Shown one piece after another: positions 47,978 through 56,546 of a stretch of DNA of 64,000 nucleotides. The notes beneath the pieces were generated by a model. That model did not search any database, was not told the DNA's origin, and saw only the letters and a program-made list of their open reading frames with translations. The stretch's first letter is position 1. The number at the start of each line of letters is the position of its first letter. The DNA is from Paracoccaceae bacterium (GTDB taxonomy: Bacteria > Pseudomonadota > Alphaproteobacteria > Rhodobacterales > Rhodobacteraceae): positions 1 through 64,000 of the forward strand of contig JAOHEK010000010.1 of assembly GCA_028097405.1 (NCBI GenBank), read 5' to 3'. A program made the translations under genes and the position numbers.

Positions 47978-49540
47978 GTGGCGGGTCTGTACAGCTTGTT
48001 TTTCATAGTTCCGATTTTTTTGGCACAGTCACGTTGGTTTGTTCTTCGAGTGACCGGCTATACCATTTTGGTGGCATATTTCATCTATGTCTTCTTTCTG
48101 ATCGGCTATTTTTCTTACTTCGGATTTGTACCCGAGGTTTACGCACTTGGATTGGCCAGCGCGGGCGACCTTACTGGCGTCTTAGATCATTACTTCCAGC
48201 AGGTTTTCGGGTTCGAGGAAGTGGCATTATTAGTCAGTTTCTTGGTGCTTCTCATCCTTCTGCCAAAACAAAAGTTACAAAAGAAGGCTAGTTTTTTATT
48301 GGTCCTGCCATTAGCATTATTGGGTGTAAACGTTGGTCAATTTGGTGACCCAGTATCCAACCAAAATTTTGGTAACGGGACAATCATTCGACGCTTCGGC
48401 CTTCCGACCTTTTACTATCTCTCAGCTTTGGAATGGCGAAATCTAAGTTCGGATTACGTCGCAAAAGAAACCCCCTTCCCCGGTAAGTTGGCTCAGATCA
48501 TCTACCCGGATGCAAACACGTCTGATCAGAAAGAAGTAGACGTAAGCACAGAGATCAAAAGGGTCGTTTTGGTACAAGTCGAATCCTTTGATCGTGAGGT
48601 GGTAGATGCAGAACTCAACGGTGTTGCGGCTATGCCTTTTGTCTCGAATTTGAAGAGCTCCTCCTGCCGCGAATACGGAAATTTTTACACTACAAAGAGC
48701 TTGGGGGGATCGTCTGATGCTGAATTTTCTGTTGCAACAGGACGCCTTCCTTCATCAAAGCGCCAATCCATTCGTCATACAGACTTTAGCGAGATCGAGA
48801 CGCTTTATGATATCTTGTCCGGAAAGGGTGTTGATTCCTATTTCGCTCACAACAATTTTATTGGATTTTATGGGCGAAACCTTGCCTACAGCCAGTTTGA
48901 AAAATTGGATTATAAATTCTTGCAACCTGATGAAACGACCAGTGAACGGCAATTTGCATTGGATACATTCAATAATGCATTAAACACGTCGGATCGGTTG
49001 TTCTACTATTTTTTCAATTTCCAATCACACGGACCGTACAAGCGATATAGTGATCAAACCAAAGAAAAGTTTTCTCTATTGAATGAAACAAATATCGATT
49101 CCGATTACATTGCGACTATGCATGATGTAGATCAAACAATTGCCGAAATGTTTTCCCTACAACAAACGAGTTTTGACGCGGGGGAAAGCCTCTTTATTTT
49201 GACTGCTGATCATCCAAGCTACCTGTCCACAGATGATACTGAACTCAGCCGTGCTCGAATTCCGATGTTGGTTTGTCACAATAGTTTTTCGGGACAACAG
49301 GTCGACACGGTTGCCTCAACAGTTGATCTGTTTCCTACTATTCTAGATGCGTTTAACATTTCTGGCGAAGACATGGTTATCGGGAATAGCTTGCTAAAAA
49401 ATATGCCAAATGTCGTTCTTTTTCCAACCGGTACTGTCTTGTATCAGCAGGAGGATGGAGCGTTACAAACCAAAGTGTGCGGAGATATTTGCCAAGGGTA
49501 TTTTGACTATACTGACCAGTCGATACGCGTTTTGAGATAA
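47978..49540 (+). CDS. LTA-synthase-like membrane phosphoglycerol transferase (sulfatase fold)
   Basis: 520 residues from the first usable start, a GTG. About four membrane helices in the first 120 residues (a fifth lies in the open frame upstream, matching the five usual in the family) precede an extracytoplasmic alkaline-phosphatase-fold domain from about 185. Metal-site segments: VQVESFDREV near 200, YTTKSLGGSSDAEFSVATG near 233-251 and LFILTADHPSY near 407. The nucleophile position, usually Thr in the T-S-D-x-E motif, appears to be Ser here (GSSDAEF). Relatives move sn-glycerol-1-phosphate from phosphatidylglycerol to polymers or periplasmic glucans. GC is about 40%, well below the chromosomal level. 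Confidence 0.8.
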   Translation: MAGLYSLFFIVPIFLAQSRWFVLRVTGYTILVAYFIYVFFLIGYFSYFGFVPEVYALGLASAGDLTGVLDHYFQQVFGFEEVALLVSFLVLLILLPKQKLQKKASFLLVLPLALLGVNVGQFGDPVSNQNFGNGTIIRRFGLPTFYYLSALEWRNLSSDYVAKETPFPGKLAQIIYPDANTSDQKEVDVSTEIKRVVLVQVESFDREVVDAELNGVAAMPFVSNLKSSSCREYGNFYTTKSLGGSSDAEFSVATGRLPSSKRQSIRHTDFSEIETLYDILSGKGVDSYFAHNNFIGFYGRNLAYSQFEKLDYKFLQPDETTSERQFALDTFNNALNTSDRLFYYFFNFQSHGPYKRYSDQTKEKFSLLNETNIDSDYIATMHDVDQTIAEMFSLQQTSFDAGESLFILTADHPSYLSTDDTELSRARIPMLVCHNSFSGQQVDTVASTVDLFPTILDAFNISGEDMVIGNSLLKNMPNVVLFPTGTVLYQQEDGALQTKVCGDICQGYFDYTDQSIRVLR

Positions 49541-49543
49541 GAC

Positions 49544-49930
49544 TCAGGACAGCGAGATTAAACCAAGCCAACTTAACAGGCTTGCTCCCCAAATAAATAC
49601 TGGAAATATCGCCGTGGTGACAACCGCCAAAGAACCAAGGTCTTTCGCTATCCGAGAAAGCTCGTGTCTTTCCGGTCCAATTCGGTCAACGATCGCTTCG
49701 ATAGCAGAATTCAAAATCTCGACAATAACGAGCAAGAGAATTGAGCCAATCAGAAGTCCCGTATGACCAAGCGAGTTGCCGAGCCATGTTGCCAGCGGAA
49801 CGGATAGAACCAACGTGGTGATTTCCTGACGAAACGCGCTCTCGCGTCGCCAGATATCTCGAAATCCAGAGATCGAGTTTTGAAAGGCAGGGATCAATCG
49901 CGCTACCCCTTTCGCTGTGTCTTTTCCCAT
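49544..49930 (-). CDS. dgkA: Diacylglycerol kinase (prokaryotic, membrane)
   Basis: 128 residues, three membrane helices. AFQNSISGFRDIWRRESAFRQE near 15-36 and the catalytic VEILNSAIEAIVDRIGPERHELSRIAKDLGS near 69-99 are the DgkA signature. It turns diacylglycerol into phosphatidic acid. Its stop lies 3 bp from the stop of the convergent phosphoglycerol-transferase-like gene, whose reaction would produce diacylglycerol, so the two probably form a functional pair, as MdoB and DgkA do in E. coli. Confidence 0.93.
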   Translation of the reverse strand: MGKDTAKGVARLIPAFQNSISGFRDIWRRESAFRQEITTLVLSVPLATWLGNSLGHTGLLIGSILLLVIVEILNSAIEAIVDRIGPERHELSRIAKDLGSLAVVTTAIFPVFIWGASLLSWLGLISLS

Positions 49931-50276
49931 CGTTGTAATACTCGCTTGTACTGTTAGTTGAGTGATAAGGCCGTATTGATCAGGTATGAAACTACTTAGC
50001 TAGGGATTAGCGGATTCGTCGGCTTTGTCATAGAAAACCGGGTCTAGGTCGGAAGGGCAGTTTGTAGCCAACTCGCCTCAGGTTTCGCTATTCTGGGTTT
50101 GCACAGTTTAGTTATTAGTCTTCCCTTGAGCGTTTAACATATTCCACCAGTGTCTTGCCAGCGTGGTTGGAACGTGGGGAAGTCGAGGCTATTGTCGGCA
50201 CGTCATTCTTCAATTTGCAGAAGCTATTCCTCAAGATAGACAGGAAGAATAGTCGCGAAACTTTCCGTAGCCTGGA
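49931..50276. other. 346-bp gap upstream of dgkA
   Basis: Holds the dgkA promoter region (minus) and ends at the stop of the ExoA-like gene. A plus-strand frame running from 50155 into that gene has no ribosome binding site and is antisense to a clear gene, so it is not called. Nothing else noticed. Confidence 0.5.
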
Positions 50277-51281
50277 TCATCTAAGCACGGGAGAAACTTT
50301 AGCCTTGGCCTCGTTAATGATCGTTTTGCACGCACCCAGTGACCAAGATAGCTGCAACACTAACAAGGCAGTTACGACCCAAAGACCACTACGCACTGAT
50401 TTAACCTCGGGTGCAGTTAGGGCGGTCACTATGCCGACACCTATTGTGCCGACCAGCCAGAATAGCGCTGGAACTGCTGCAAGCGATGAATACACCGATA
50501 ACGCCGCGAATAGGCACGAGGGTATGATCACCATCGGGATCAGTTGCCGTAATTTTGGGCGAAGACGATGCTTGAACAAAGTGCGTAGGCGACCTGCACC
50601 AAACTTGAAATACTGAAGTGCAAGTGCGCTAAACGTGGAGCGAGGAAAATAGTCGATCCGTGTCGATCCGGTCAGCCAGATCGTGCCACCAGCTAAGCCC
50701 AATCGAAAATCAAGTTCTGCATCTTCATTGTGTGAGAAGCTTTCGTCATAACCACCGACAGCTTCAAACAGTTCGACTTTCATCAACGCGTGATGCGCAT
50801 GATCCACCCAACGACCGGTTTTCCCTGTCAACCGGTGGGCGGCGCCACCATTTCCCAAAATAGAATTTTGCGCGACGGCAATAGCTTGCTGTTTGGGCGA
50901 TAGACCAATTGTGTTCATCGCAACCGTGACAGAATCCGCACCTGTCGTTTGTGCTTCTTTCACCAACGTGGACAAAAAATCATCTGGATATTGAGCATGC
51001 GCGTCGATCCGGATGAAATAGGTAAAGTTCGCCCCGTAAGTTTTAACGGCAAGATTGACCGCCGCACTTTGAATCTTGCCGGGATTATTAAGGTAACGAA
51101 CGCGATTGTCTTGTACGCTTCTTGCCTTGATCAGCTCGATAGTGCCATCAGTACTACCGCCATCGACAACACAGATTAGATTATCGCCACCAGATGTTTG
51201 TTGAAGCAAACTTTCCAGCAGAGTTTCGATGTTCGCAGCCTCATTTAGGCAAGGTACAACGACGAGCACATCCGTAGTCAT
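50277..51281 (-). CDS. Family 2 glycosyltransferase, ExoA-like, membrane-anchored
   Basis: 334 residues. VLVVVPCLNEAANIETLLESLL opens a GT-A domain, VDGGSTDGT near 39-47, FIRIDAHAQYPDDFL near 90-104 with the DxH/DxD-like metal site, and SHNEDAELDFRL near 184-195. Three hydrophobic helices cover about 248-320. This architecture matches ExoA, a beta-1,3-glucosyltransferase of succinoglycan synthesis. It is 31 bp downstream of the flippase gene on the same strand. Confidence 0.88.
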   Translation of the reverse strand: MTTDVLVVVPCLNEAANIETLLESLLQQTSGGDNLICVVDGGSTDGTIELIKARSVQDNRVRYLNNPGKIQSAAVNLAVKTYGANFTYFIRIDAHAQYPDDFLSTLVKEAQTTGADSVTVAMNTIGLSPKQQAIAVAQNSILGNGGAAHRLTGKTGRWVDHAHHALMKVELFEAVGGYDESFSHNEDAELDFRLGLAGGTIWLTGSTRIDYFPRSTFSALALQYFKFGAGRLRTLFKHRLRPKLRQLIPMVIIPSCLFAALSVYSSLAAVPALFWLVGTIGVGIVTALTAPEVKSVRSGLWVVTALLVLQLSWSLGACKTIINEAKAKVSPVLR

Positions 51282-51312
51282 GGTTGATCCACTCTAAGCA
51301 GCCCCGCCCCAC

Positions 51313-52782
51313 TCAAGATCCGGTTCCTGTGCGAAGACGTGTTTTGAATCTAAGTAACATTTTGTGTGCTTCCTCAAAATCGCTTGGGGATAGAATGTAC
51401 AAGGCAAGTGCGTAGACGCTGACTCCGATGCTGACGCCAATGAAAGATGATAAGAAGGCGCCGAAAGGGTCTAAGAAGTACGCATATAGAAGAAACGTAG
51501 ATACGCACATAACCAGTGCGGATATCAACGGAGCAGAAATGACGTTTAGCATTCTTGAATACCCAATTGAAAACTCTTGCCGCAGGTAAATTAAGGATGC
51601 AATTGTTGAAATTAGCTTTGCAATTCCCAAGGCCAGCACGGCATTCCAGAGAGTTCCAAATAAGATACATGCCAATATGACGCTGACAAATATCAGAAGT
51701 GCACGAAATCCTTCTAGTAGAAATACAGCGGATGCATGGCCGCGGGCCTGAAAAAAGGATTGAGTGCAATTGAAAGGCAATTGTACGAATTGACCTAGCG
51801 AGAAGAGAGCAACGATAGGCCAGAACGGTGCAAACTGGGCTCCAAGAACACTGTCCGTGATTGGTGCTGCCAAACTGATCAGGCCCAGATAGGCCGGGGA
51901 AAGAATGAGAAAATTAAGCCGTAGGGCCCAGAGAAAGCCTGTAGCGGCGTCCTCATCAGAAACATCAGCGACGCCGACAAACAGGCTTTTTCTGATGCTT
52001 TCGCCAAAGACTTGGCGGGGAAGCTCTGTCAATCGATCTGATACGCGATTAATCCCTCCAGATGCGACACCTAGATAATTAGTCACAATTAAGAGCGGAG
52101 ATTGGCGCGATAGCCACACGAAGGTTTCCGCTCCGGTGATCCGAAAAATATAGGGAAGCATTTCGCGTATGGCATGCGTGCTGAATACGAGCCGTGGTTT
52201 GTGGCCGGAAAGCACTAGAAAAGCAATGAATCGTAAGACAACAAAGAGGCCGTACTGCCATATGAGTGACCACACGCCATACCCGTTGAATGCAAGAAAG
52301 AGGGCCGCGATTACCGAAATGATCGAGGCAATTAATTTTACAACAGTTACTTTCCCAAACTGCTGTCTACGAGTGATAAATGCTTCGCTTATTCCAGCTA
52401 ATGCTTCCAATGGAATTAAAAAGCCAACCACGCGAATGAGGGGCGCAGATTGTGGGGATCCAAAAAAATCAGCCATGGGATTCGCATAGATTACGCAGAC
52501 GGCTCCAAGGCAGAAGCCCAAAAACAACGAGATCCAAAATGCGCTTTGATCGTAATCGTCACCCCTGTTTTTGAAATACGTTACTGCAGCGGCCATCGCG
52601 CCCGTTCCGCCCAAGACTGCGCCAAGTTCAAGCATCGACAATGCGACCACCGCCACACCAAAATCCGACGGGGTAAGAAGGCGCGCCAGAATCGGAAGGA
52701 TTAGGAAGCTCAGAAGAGCCGATGCCGCTGCGCCAAGGCTTAGCAGTGCGCTGCCTTTGCCCAATTTAGCGACGTCGAACAT
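51313..52782 (-). CDS. Wzx-type polysaccharide flippase, ExoT-like
   Basis: 489 residues with about fourteen membrane helices. The N-terminus GKGSALLSLGAAASALLSFLILPILARLLTPSDFG is characteristic of the polysaccharide-transport MATE-like group, as is ITRRQQFGKVTVVKLIASIIS near 135. It should flip the lipid-linked repeat unit across the inner membrane for the Wzy-type polymerase. GGGAGAA precedes the ATG. Confidence 0.92.
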   Translation of the reverse strand: MFDVAKLGKGSALLSLGAAASALLSFLILPILARLLTPSDFGVAVVALSMLELGAVLGGTGAMAAAVTYFKNRGDDYDQSAFWISLFLGFCLGAVCVIYANPMADFFGSPQSAPLIRVVGFLIPLEALAGISEAFITRRQQFGKVTVVKLIASIISVIAALFLAFNGYGVWSLIWQYGLFVVLRFIAFLVLSGHKPRLVFSTHAIREMLPYIFRITGAETFVWLSRQSPLLIVTNYLGVASGGINRVSDRLTELPRQVFGESIRKSLFVGVADVSDEDAATGFLWALRLNFLILSPAYLGLISLAAPITDSVLGAQFAPFWPIVALFSLGQFVQLPFNCTQSFFQARGHASAVFLLEGFRALLIFVSVILACILFGTLWNAVLALGIAKLISTIASLIYLRQEFSIGYSRMLNVISAPLISALVMCVSTFLLYAYFLDPFGAFLSSFIGVSIGVSVYALALYILSPSDFEEAHKMLLRFKTRLRTGTGS

Positions 52783-53112
52783 ACAATTTCTCCCAATTCG
52801 AACTACGATAAGCCCATTTTATCTCGGCGACGTATAGTGTTACTTGCCGAGAGCGGCAACGTCGTTTGAAGCTCTAATTTTTCAACCTAAGGTTTTAATT
52901 TTATAGGTCAGCCCAGGTCAAACGACCGGGTGATAGCACTATTGCTAGACGGATTATTTCAAAGCTCGCCCTGCGGTTGCTTAATGGCTTGAGTTTTCGC
53001 AAAAATGGAGATTGCGATAGGGCTTAACCAGTTTCATTTGACGCTGCCTGACGGTGCCGTCGGAGAATTTTTACCCAGTTCATTTTGACGAAGCCTGTGC
53101 AATCTGATAGTT
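52783..53112. other. 330-bp gap between flippase and exostosin-like genes
   Basis: Lies between two minus-strand genes, so it contains the promoter of the flippase-ExoA pair. It is A/T-rich around 52860-52905. No open frame of note, no strong repeat. Confidence 0.5.
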
Positions 53113-54162
53113 TTATTTCTTGTTTCGATACGACCAAACTCCTTCGAGCTTGCCGTGCCCGCCAACTCGGTGACGTACGCGTTGTGCAATAAACCTACTG
53201 CGCTCAACGATTTGGCTAAGGTTTTGCTGAAGTGCCGATTCATATATCCTGTTGAAGGGCCCGACCTTCGAGGTTTCGAACTGTTCATTCAAATCTTGTA
53301 CAAAGTCGCCATTAACACCAGCGCGCAAGAAGTCGACCAGTTTGTCACGAACCTGAAGCTTTTCAGCCTCCCACCAGGATAGACACTCCTTTTGCAGCCC
53401 GTCCAACCCGACCAAATCGCTTGCCATACCATTAACAAACCGGCGAGCTTTTCTCCAATTATTGAAGGATGGAAGAGGGTGTTCGCCGAGAAGTTCCTTG
53501 AACTTGTCCGCCAGCAGGCGGGAAGGCACAATCGGAATGGCACCGTACTCCAGTGCTTCGTAGGGACGACTGGTCTCAAGTCCCACGTTGCCCGACGGAC
53601 TTGGTGCAAAAACCGCATCCGCCATACCTTGTAGATAGTCCTCTCTGGAAATTCCTTTTTCGCCGTGAAAGGACCGTGTCAACGAAATGTCACCGCGATC
53701 GAGATCCGAAAAGTTGCGCGCGAAGGATGCCCTATCGGTTTTCCAGTCCCCCGCAAAGAAAGACAAATATTTGCGTTCGCTTGCCGGTTTTATATCCACT
53801 TGACCAAGTTCAGCAGTATATCCAAGGGGAATTGTAAGAACGCCTCGGCGCTTCAAAGGGGTAAACGGGTACATCCGGATAATATATTGAAAATTATGGT
53901 AGTCCGAATAATCGCCTCTATAATACTCGTCGCCCAGATGTAGCAACCCACACCCTTTCAAAGCCTTCACGGCGTCTAGAAATCTCGGTGGTAAATTTAA
54001 TTTTTCCGCGCTGTTATAAATGTATAGTGCATTGTCAATCAGTGGGGGTTGTTCCTCACGGGGCAACCACACGGAATCAAGCGGTTCTAAAAGGTAACGC
54101 AACCAATCTCGCTCCGACGCTTGGCTCGAAGATAGCGGTACGATTGTTACTCGATCCGACAT
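53113..54162 (-). CDS. Exostosin-like glycosyltransferase (GT47-type)
   Basis: 349 residues from the ATG at 54162, preceded by GGAG; an ATG 42 bp upstream is not preferred. The pattern FFAGDWKTDRASFARNF near 150-166, DYLQGMADAVFAPSPSGNVGLETSRPYEALEYGAIPIVPS near 190-229 resembles exostosin-type GT-B enzymes, with the P-x-G-x3-ET-R-x2-EAL-x-GAIPVI-type donor motif. Expected to add a sugar in the cytoplasm. The acceptor and donor are unknown. Last gene of the EPS cluster. Confidence 0.78.
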   Translation of the reverse strand: MSDRVTIVPLSSSQASERDWLRYLLEPLDSVWLPREEQPPLIDNALYIYNSAEKLNLPPRFLDAVKALKGCGLLHLGDEYYRGDYSDYHNFQYIIRMYPFTPLKRRGVLTIPLGYTAELGQVDIKPASERKYLSFFAGDWKTDRASFARNFSDLDRGDISLTRSFHGEKGISREDYLQGMADAVFAPSPSGNVGLETSRPYEALEYGAIPIVPSRLLADKFKELLGEHPLPSFNNWRKARRFVNGMASDLVGLDGLQKECLSWWEAEKLQVRDKLVDFLRAGVNGDFVQDLNEQFETSKVGPFNRIYESALQQNLSQIVERSRFIAQRVRHRVGGHGKLEGVWSYRNKK

Positions 54163-54910
54163 TGTCGAAACTCCAAACCCGCAATACGCAAAAGCGGAAA
54201 ACACTACTAGACGACTAGATTGCTCAACACTCGGCCTTCACAAATCTGACACCATGGAACACGGATCTGTTTTTCGCGGCCGATTCACCCTCTGTTTTTA
54301 AGTCGCTCATCTTTTTAGCACTTTATTTAGAACGATGAAAAATAATAGACAACATCACCGTCTAACCCGATATAAATTCCTCGTTGAAACTAAAATCCTC
54401 TGAATTTAAGGGAAAAACACTCATTTCGTTGGATACTGTGACTTTTCCTGCGCCAAAAACCACGTTCCCATACCAATCAAACTCCGCAAAATTAATGTGC
54501 AAACTTCCGTTTATGACCGGATTGTTTCTTAGTTTAAGTTAGCTGTTATCCAGCTTTTGCGCGAATGACAGTGGGTGTGGAAGCAAATTAGCTTGGTAAC
54601 TTGGCGACCTGTTCTCCATGTCCGGGAATAAGTCGCACTGTCTTGCAATGGGCACCGCACAATCCAATGATATCGCCGTGGTGAAAAATATCAGCATCTA
54701 TTGGGCGCGGGTATCAAATTCTCAACCCGTCAGTTGTTATCGCCAGACAGCGGCGCTCTCTCATCAAATGCCACTTTTGGCTCATTGGTACTGATGCCAA
54801 ACAGTCGCCCGATTGCTTGCATCGGCGGCAGACTTGGACAATCTTGTGATCAAGAAGGGCCGTGAATACACAGGCAGGGCCTTCAAGACTTCCCCAAACG
54901 GATACATCGT
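54163..54910. other. 748-bp A/T-rich boundary region with possible gene relics
   Basis: No intact gene. On the minus strand 54362-54538 is open without a start codon and reads like a protein end (INFAEFDWYGNVVFGAG). The same frame is interrupted by TAA at 54539-54541 and continues open upstream to about 54700 (FPDMENRSPSYQANLLPHP). Another minus-strand frame at about 54594-54710 (DADIFHHGDIIGLCGAH) and a plus-strand stretch 54795-54917 (DLDNLVIKKGREYTGRAF) that ends over the glpD start also look protein-like. I recognise none of them. The region marks the change from A/T-rich EPS genes to core composition. Confidence 0.4.
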
Positions 54911-56500
54911 ATGCTGAACGACAAGACCGACCCGGCCGAAACCAGATATGACATTTTCATCGTTGGTGGTGGCGTCAATGGCTGTGGTATCGCGCGCGAT
55001 GCTGCCGGACGCGGACTAAACGTCGGACTGGCCGAGATGAATGATCTGGCATCAGCCACCTCATCGGCGTCAACAAAACTGTTTCACGGTGGGCTGCGGT
55101 ACCTTGAATACTTTGAACTTCGATTGGTTCGCGAAGCCCTGATCGAACGGGAGATTCTGCTCAAGGCGATGCCGCATATCTCTTGGCCGATGCGCTTTGT
55201 GCTGCCCTATCACAAAGACATGCGCTTTGAAGGCGGCACGCCGACGGCGAAGCTGTTAACCACCATCATGCCTTGGATGAAAGGACGACGTCCAGGGTGG
55301 CTAATCCGGTTGGGGCTGTTCATGTACGACAATCTTGGGGGCCGGAAAATTCTGCCAGCGACAACAACCGTTGATCTGACACGCGACCCCACGGGTGATG
55401 TTTTGGATGGCCGGTTTCGCAAAGCGTTTGAGTACTCGGATTGTTGGGTGCAGGATGCGCGTCTTGTGGTTTTGAACGCGCGTGATGCCGAAGCTCGCGG
55501 TGCCGATATCATGGTACGCACAAGGGTCGTCTCGGCAGAACGTAAAGACGGTGGTTGGGATATCTTGTTGAACAGCGGCGGTGAAAACTGTCGTGTCAGC
55601 GCGCGCATGCTGGTGAATGCTGCGGGGCCTTGGGTCGGTGACATCATCCGCAATAAAATTCGGTCAAACGCCAAGGAAGACGTGCGTTTGGTTCGCGGTA
55701 GCCACATCATAACCAAGCGGCTGTTTGGCCACGACAAATGCTATTTCTTCCAAGGAACAGATGGCCGGATCATTTTTGCCATCCCTTACGAAGAGGATTT
55801 CACACTGATCGGCACCACGGATCAAGAGCATCCTGATCCCGACAGTCCGCCCGTTTGCACACAGGAAGAACAAGCGTATCTTATTGAATTCGCTTCTGGA
55901 TATTTCAAGACGCCGCTGACGAACGCGGATGTGGTTTGGACATTTTCAGGGGTTCGGCCGCTTTATGATGATGGGGTAAGTTCGGCTACAGCCGCCACGC
56001 GCGACTATGTATTGACGATTGATGACACAGGCGGCGCGCCGGTTCTCAACGTGTTCGGTGGCAAGATCACATCTTACCGAAAGCTTGCTCAATCCGCACT
56101 GAAGAAGATCGCGCCGATCTTTGACAACACCCATGGCGATTGGACGGCGGGAACGACTTTGCCGGGCGGTGATTTTCCAGTCGATGGGGTCGCCGATCTG
56201 GAAGCGTCCTTGCGTGCCACCTATCCCTTCCTGACCGAGTATTGGACCCGCCGGATGGTTCGCACATATGGAACGCTGACGCGCGATGTCTTTGGTGACG
56301 CAAAAGACGCAATTGCCCTTGGCGAAGATTTCGGTGCAACGATCACGGCGCGCGAACTGGATTGGGCCGTCGCCAATGAATGGGTCCGTACGGCCGAGGA
56401 TTTTGTTTGGCGGCGCACCAAGCTTGGGCTTCGGTTGACGTCTGAACAGGTTGTACGTGTCGATACCTACATCCAAAACGCGGTCCAAACGCTGGCTTGA
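54911..56500 (+). CDS. glpD: Aerobic glycerol-3-phosphate dehydrogenase
   Basis: FAD enzyme that oxidises glycerol-3-phosphate to dihydroxyacetone phosphate and feeds electrons to quinone. 529 residues. The FAD-binding IVGGGVNGCGIARDAAGRG lies at 17-35, then SSASTKLFHGGLRYLEYFELRLVREAL near 50-76, and the C-terminal DAO family domain with FGGKITSYRKLAQSAL near 381-396. No clear ribosome binding site; the frame opens 10 bp after A/T-rich non-coding sequence. Glycerol-3-phosphate also links to the phosphoglycerol chemistry of the EPS cluster, but no operon joins them. Confidence 0.94.
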   Translation: MLNDKTDPAETRYDIFIVGGGVNGCGIARDAAGRGLNVGLAEMNDLASATSSASTKLFHGGLRYLEYFELRLVREALIEREILLKAMPHISWPMRFVLPYHKDMRFEGGTPTAKLLTTIMPWMKGRRPGWLIRLGLFMYDNLGGRKILPATTTVDLTRDPTGDVLDGRFRKAFEYSDCWVQDARLVVLNARDAEARGADIMVRTRVVSAERKDGGWDILLNSGGENCRVSARMLVNAAGPWVGDIIRNKIRSNAKEDVRLVRGSHIITKRLFGHDKCYFFQGTDGRIIFAIPYEEDFTLIGTTDQEHPDPDSPPVCTQEEQAYLIEFASGYFKTPLTNADVVWTFSGVRPLYDDGVSSATAATRDYVLTIDDTGGAPVLNVFGGKITSYRKLAQSALKKIAPIFDNTHGDWTAGTTLPGGDFPVDGVADLEASLRATYPFLTEYWTRRMVRTYGTLTRDVFGDAKDAIALGEDFGATITARELDWAVANEWVRTAEDFVWRRTKLGLRLTSEQVVRVDTYIQNAVQTLA

Positions 56501-56546
56501 ACCGTCTGCCGCTGCACGCCATGGTTACGGCACCGAAAGGGGTTTC

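Noticed and set aside
50155-50616. 153-codon plus-strand frame over the ExoA-like gene
   Set aside because: Antisense shadow of a clear glycosyltransferase with no start signal of its own.
37153-54204. Transposase or integrase within the EPS region
   Set aside because: Looked for in all long frames and gaps; none has DDE, HUH or tyrosine-recombinase features, so mobility is argued only from composition.
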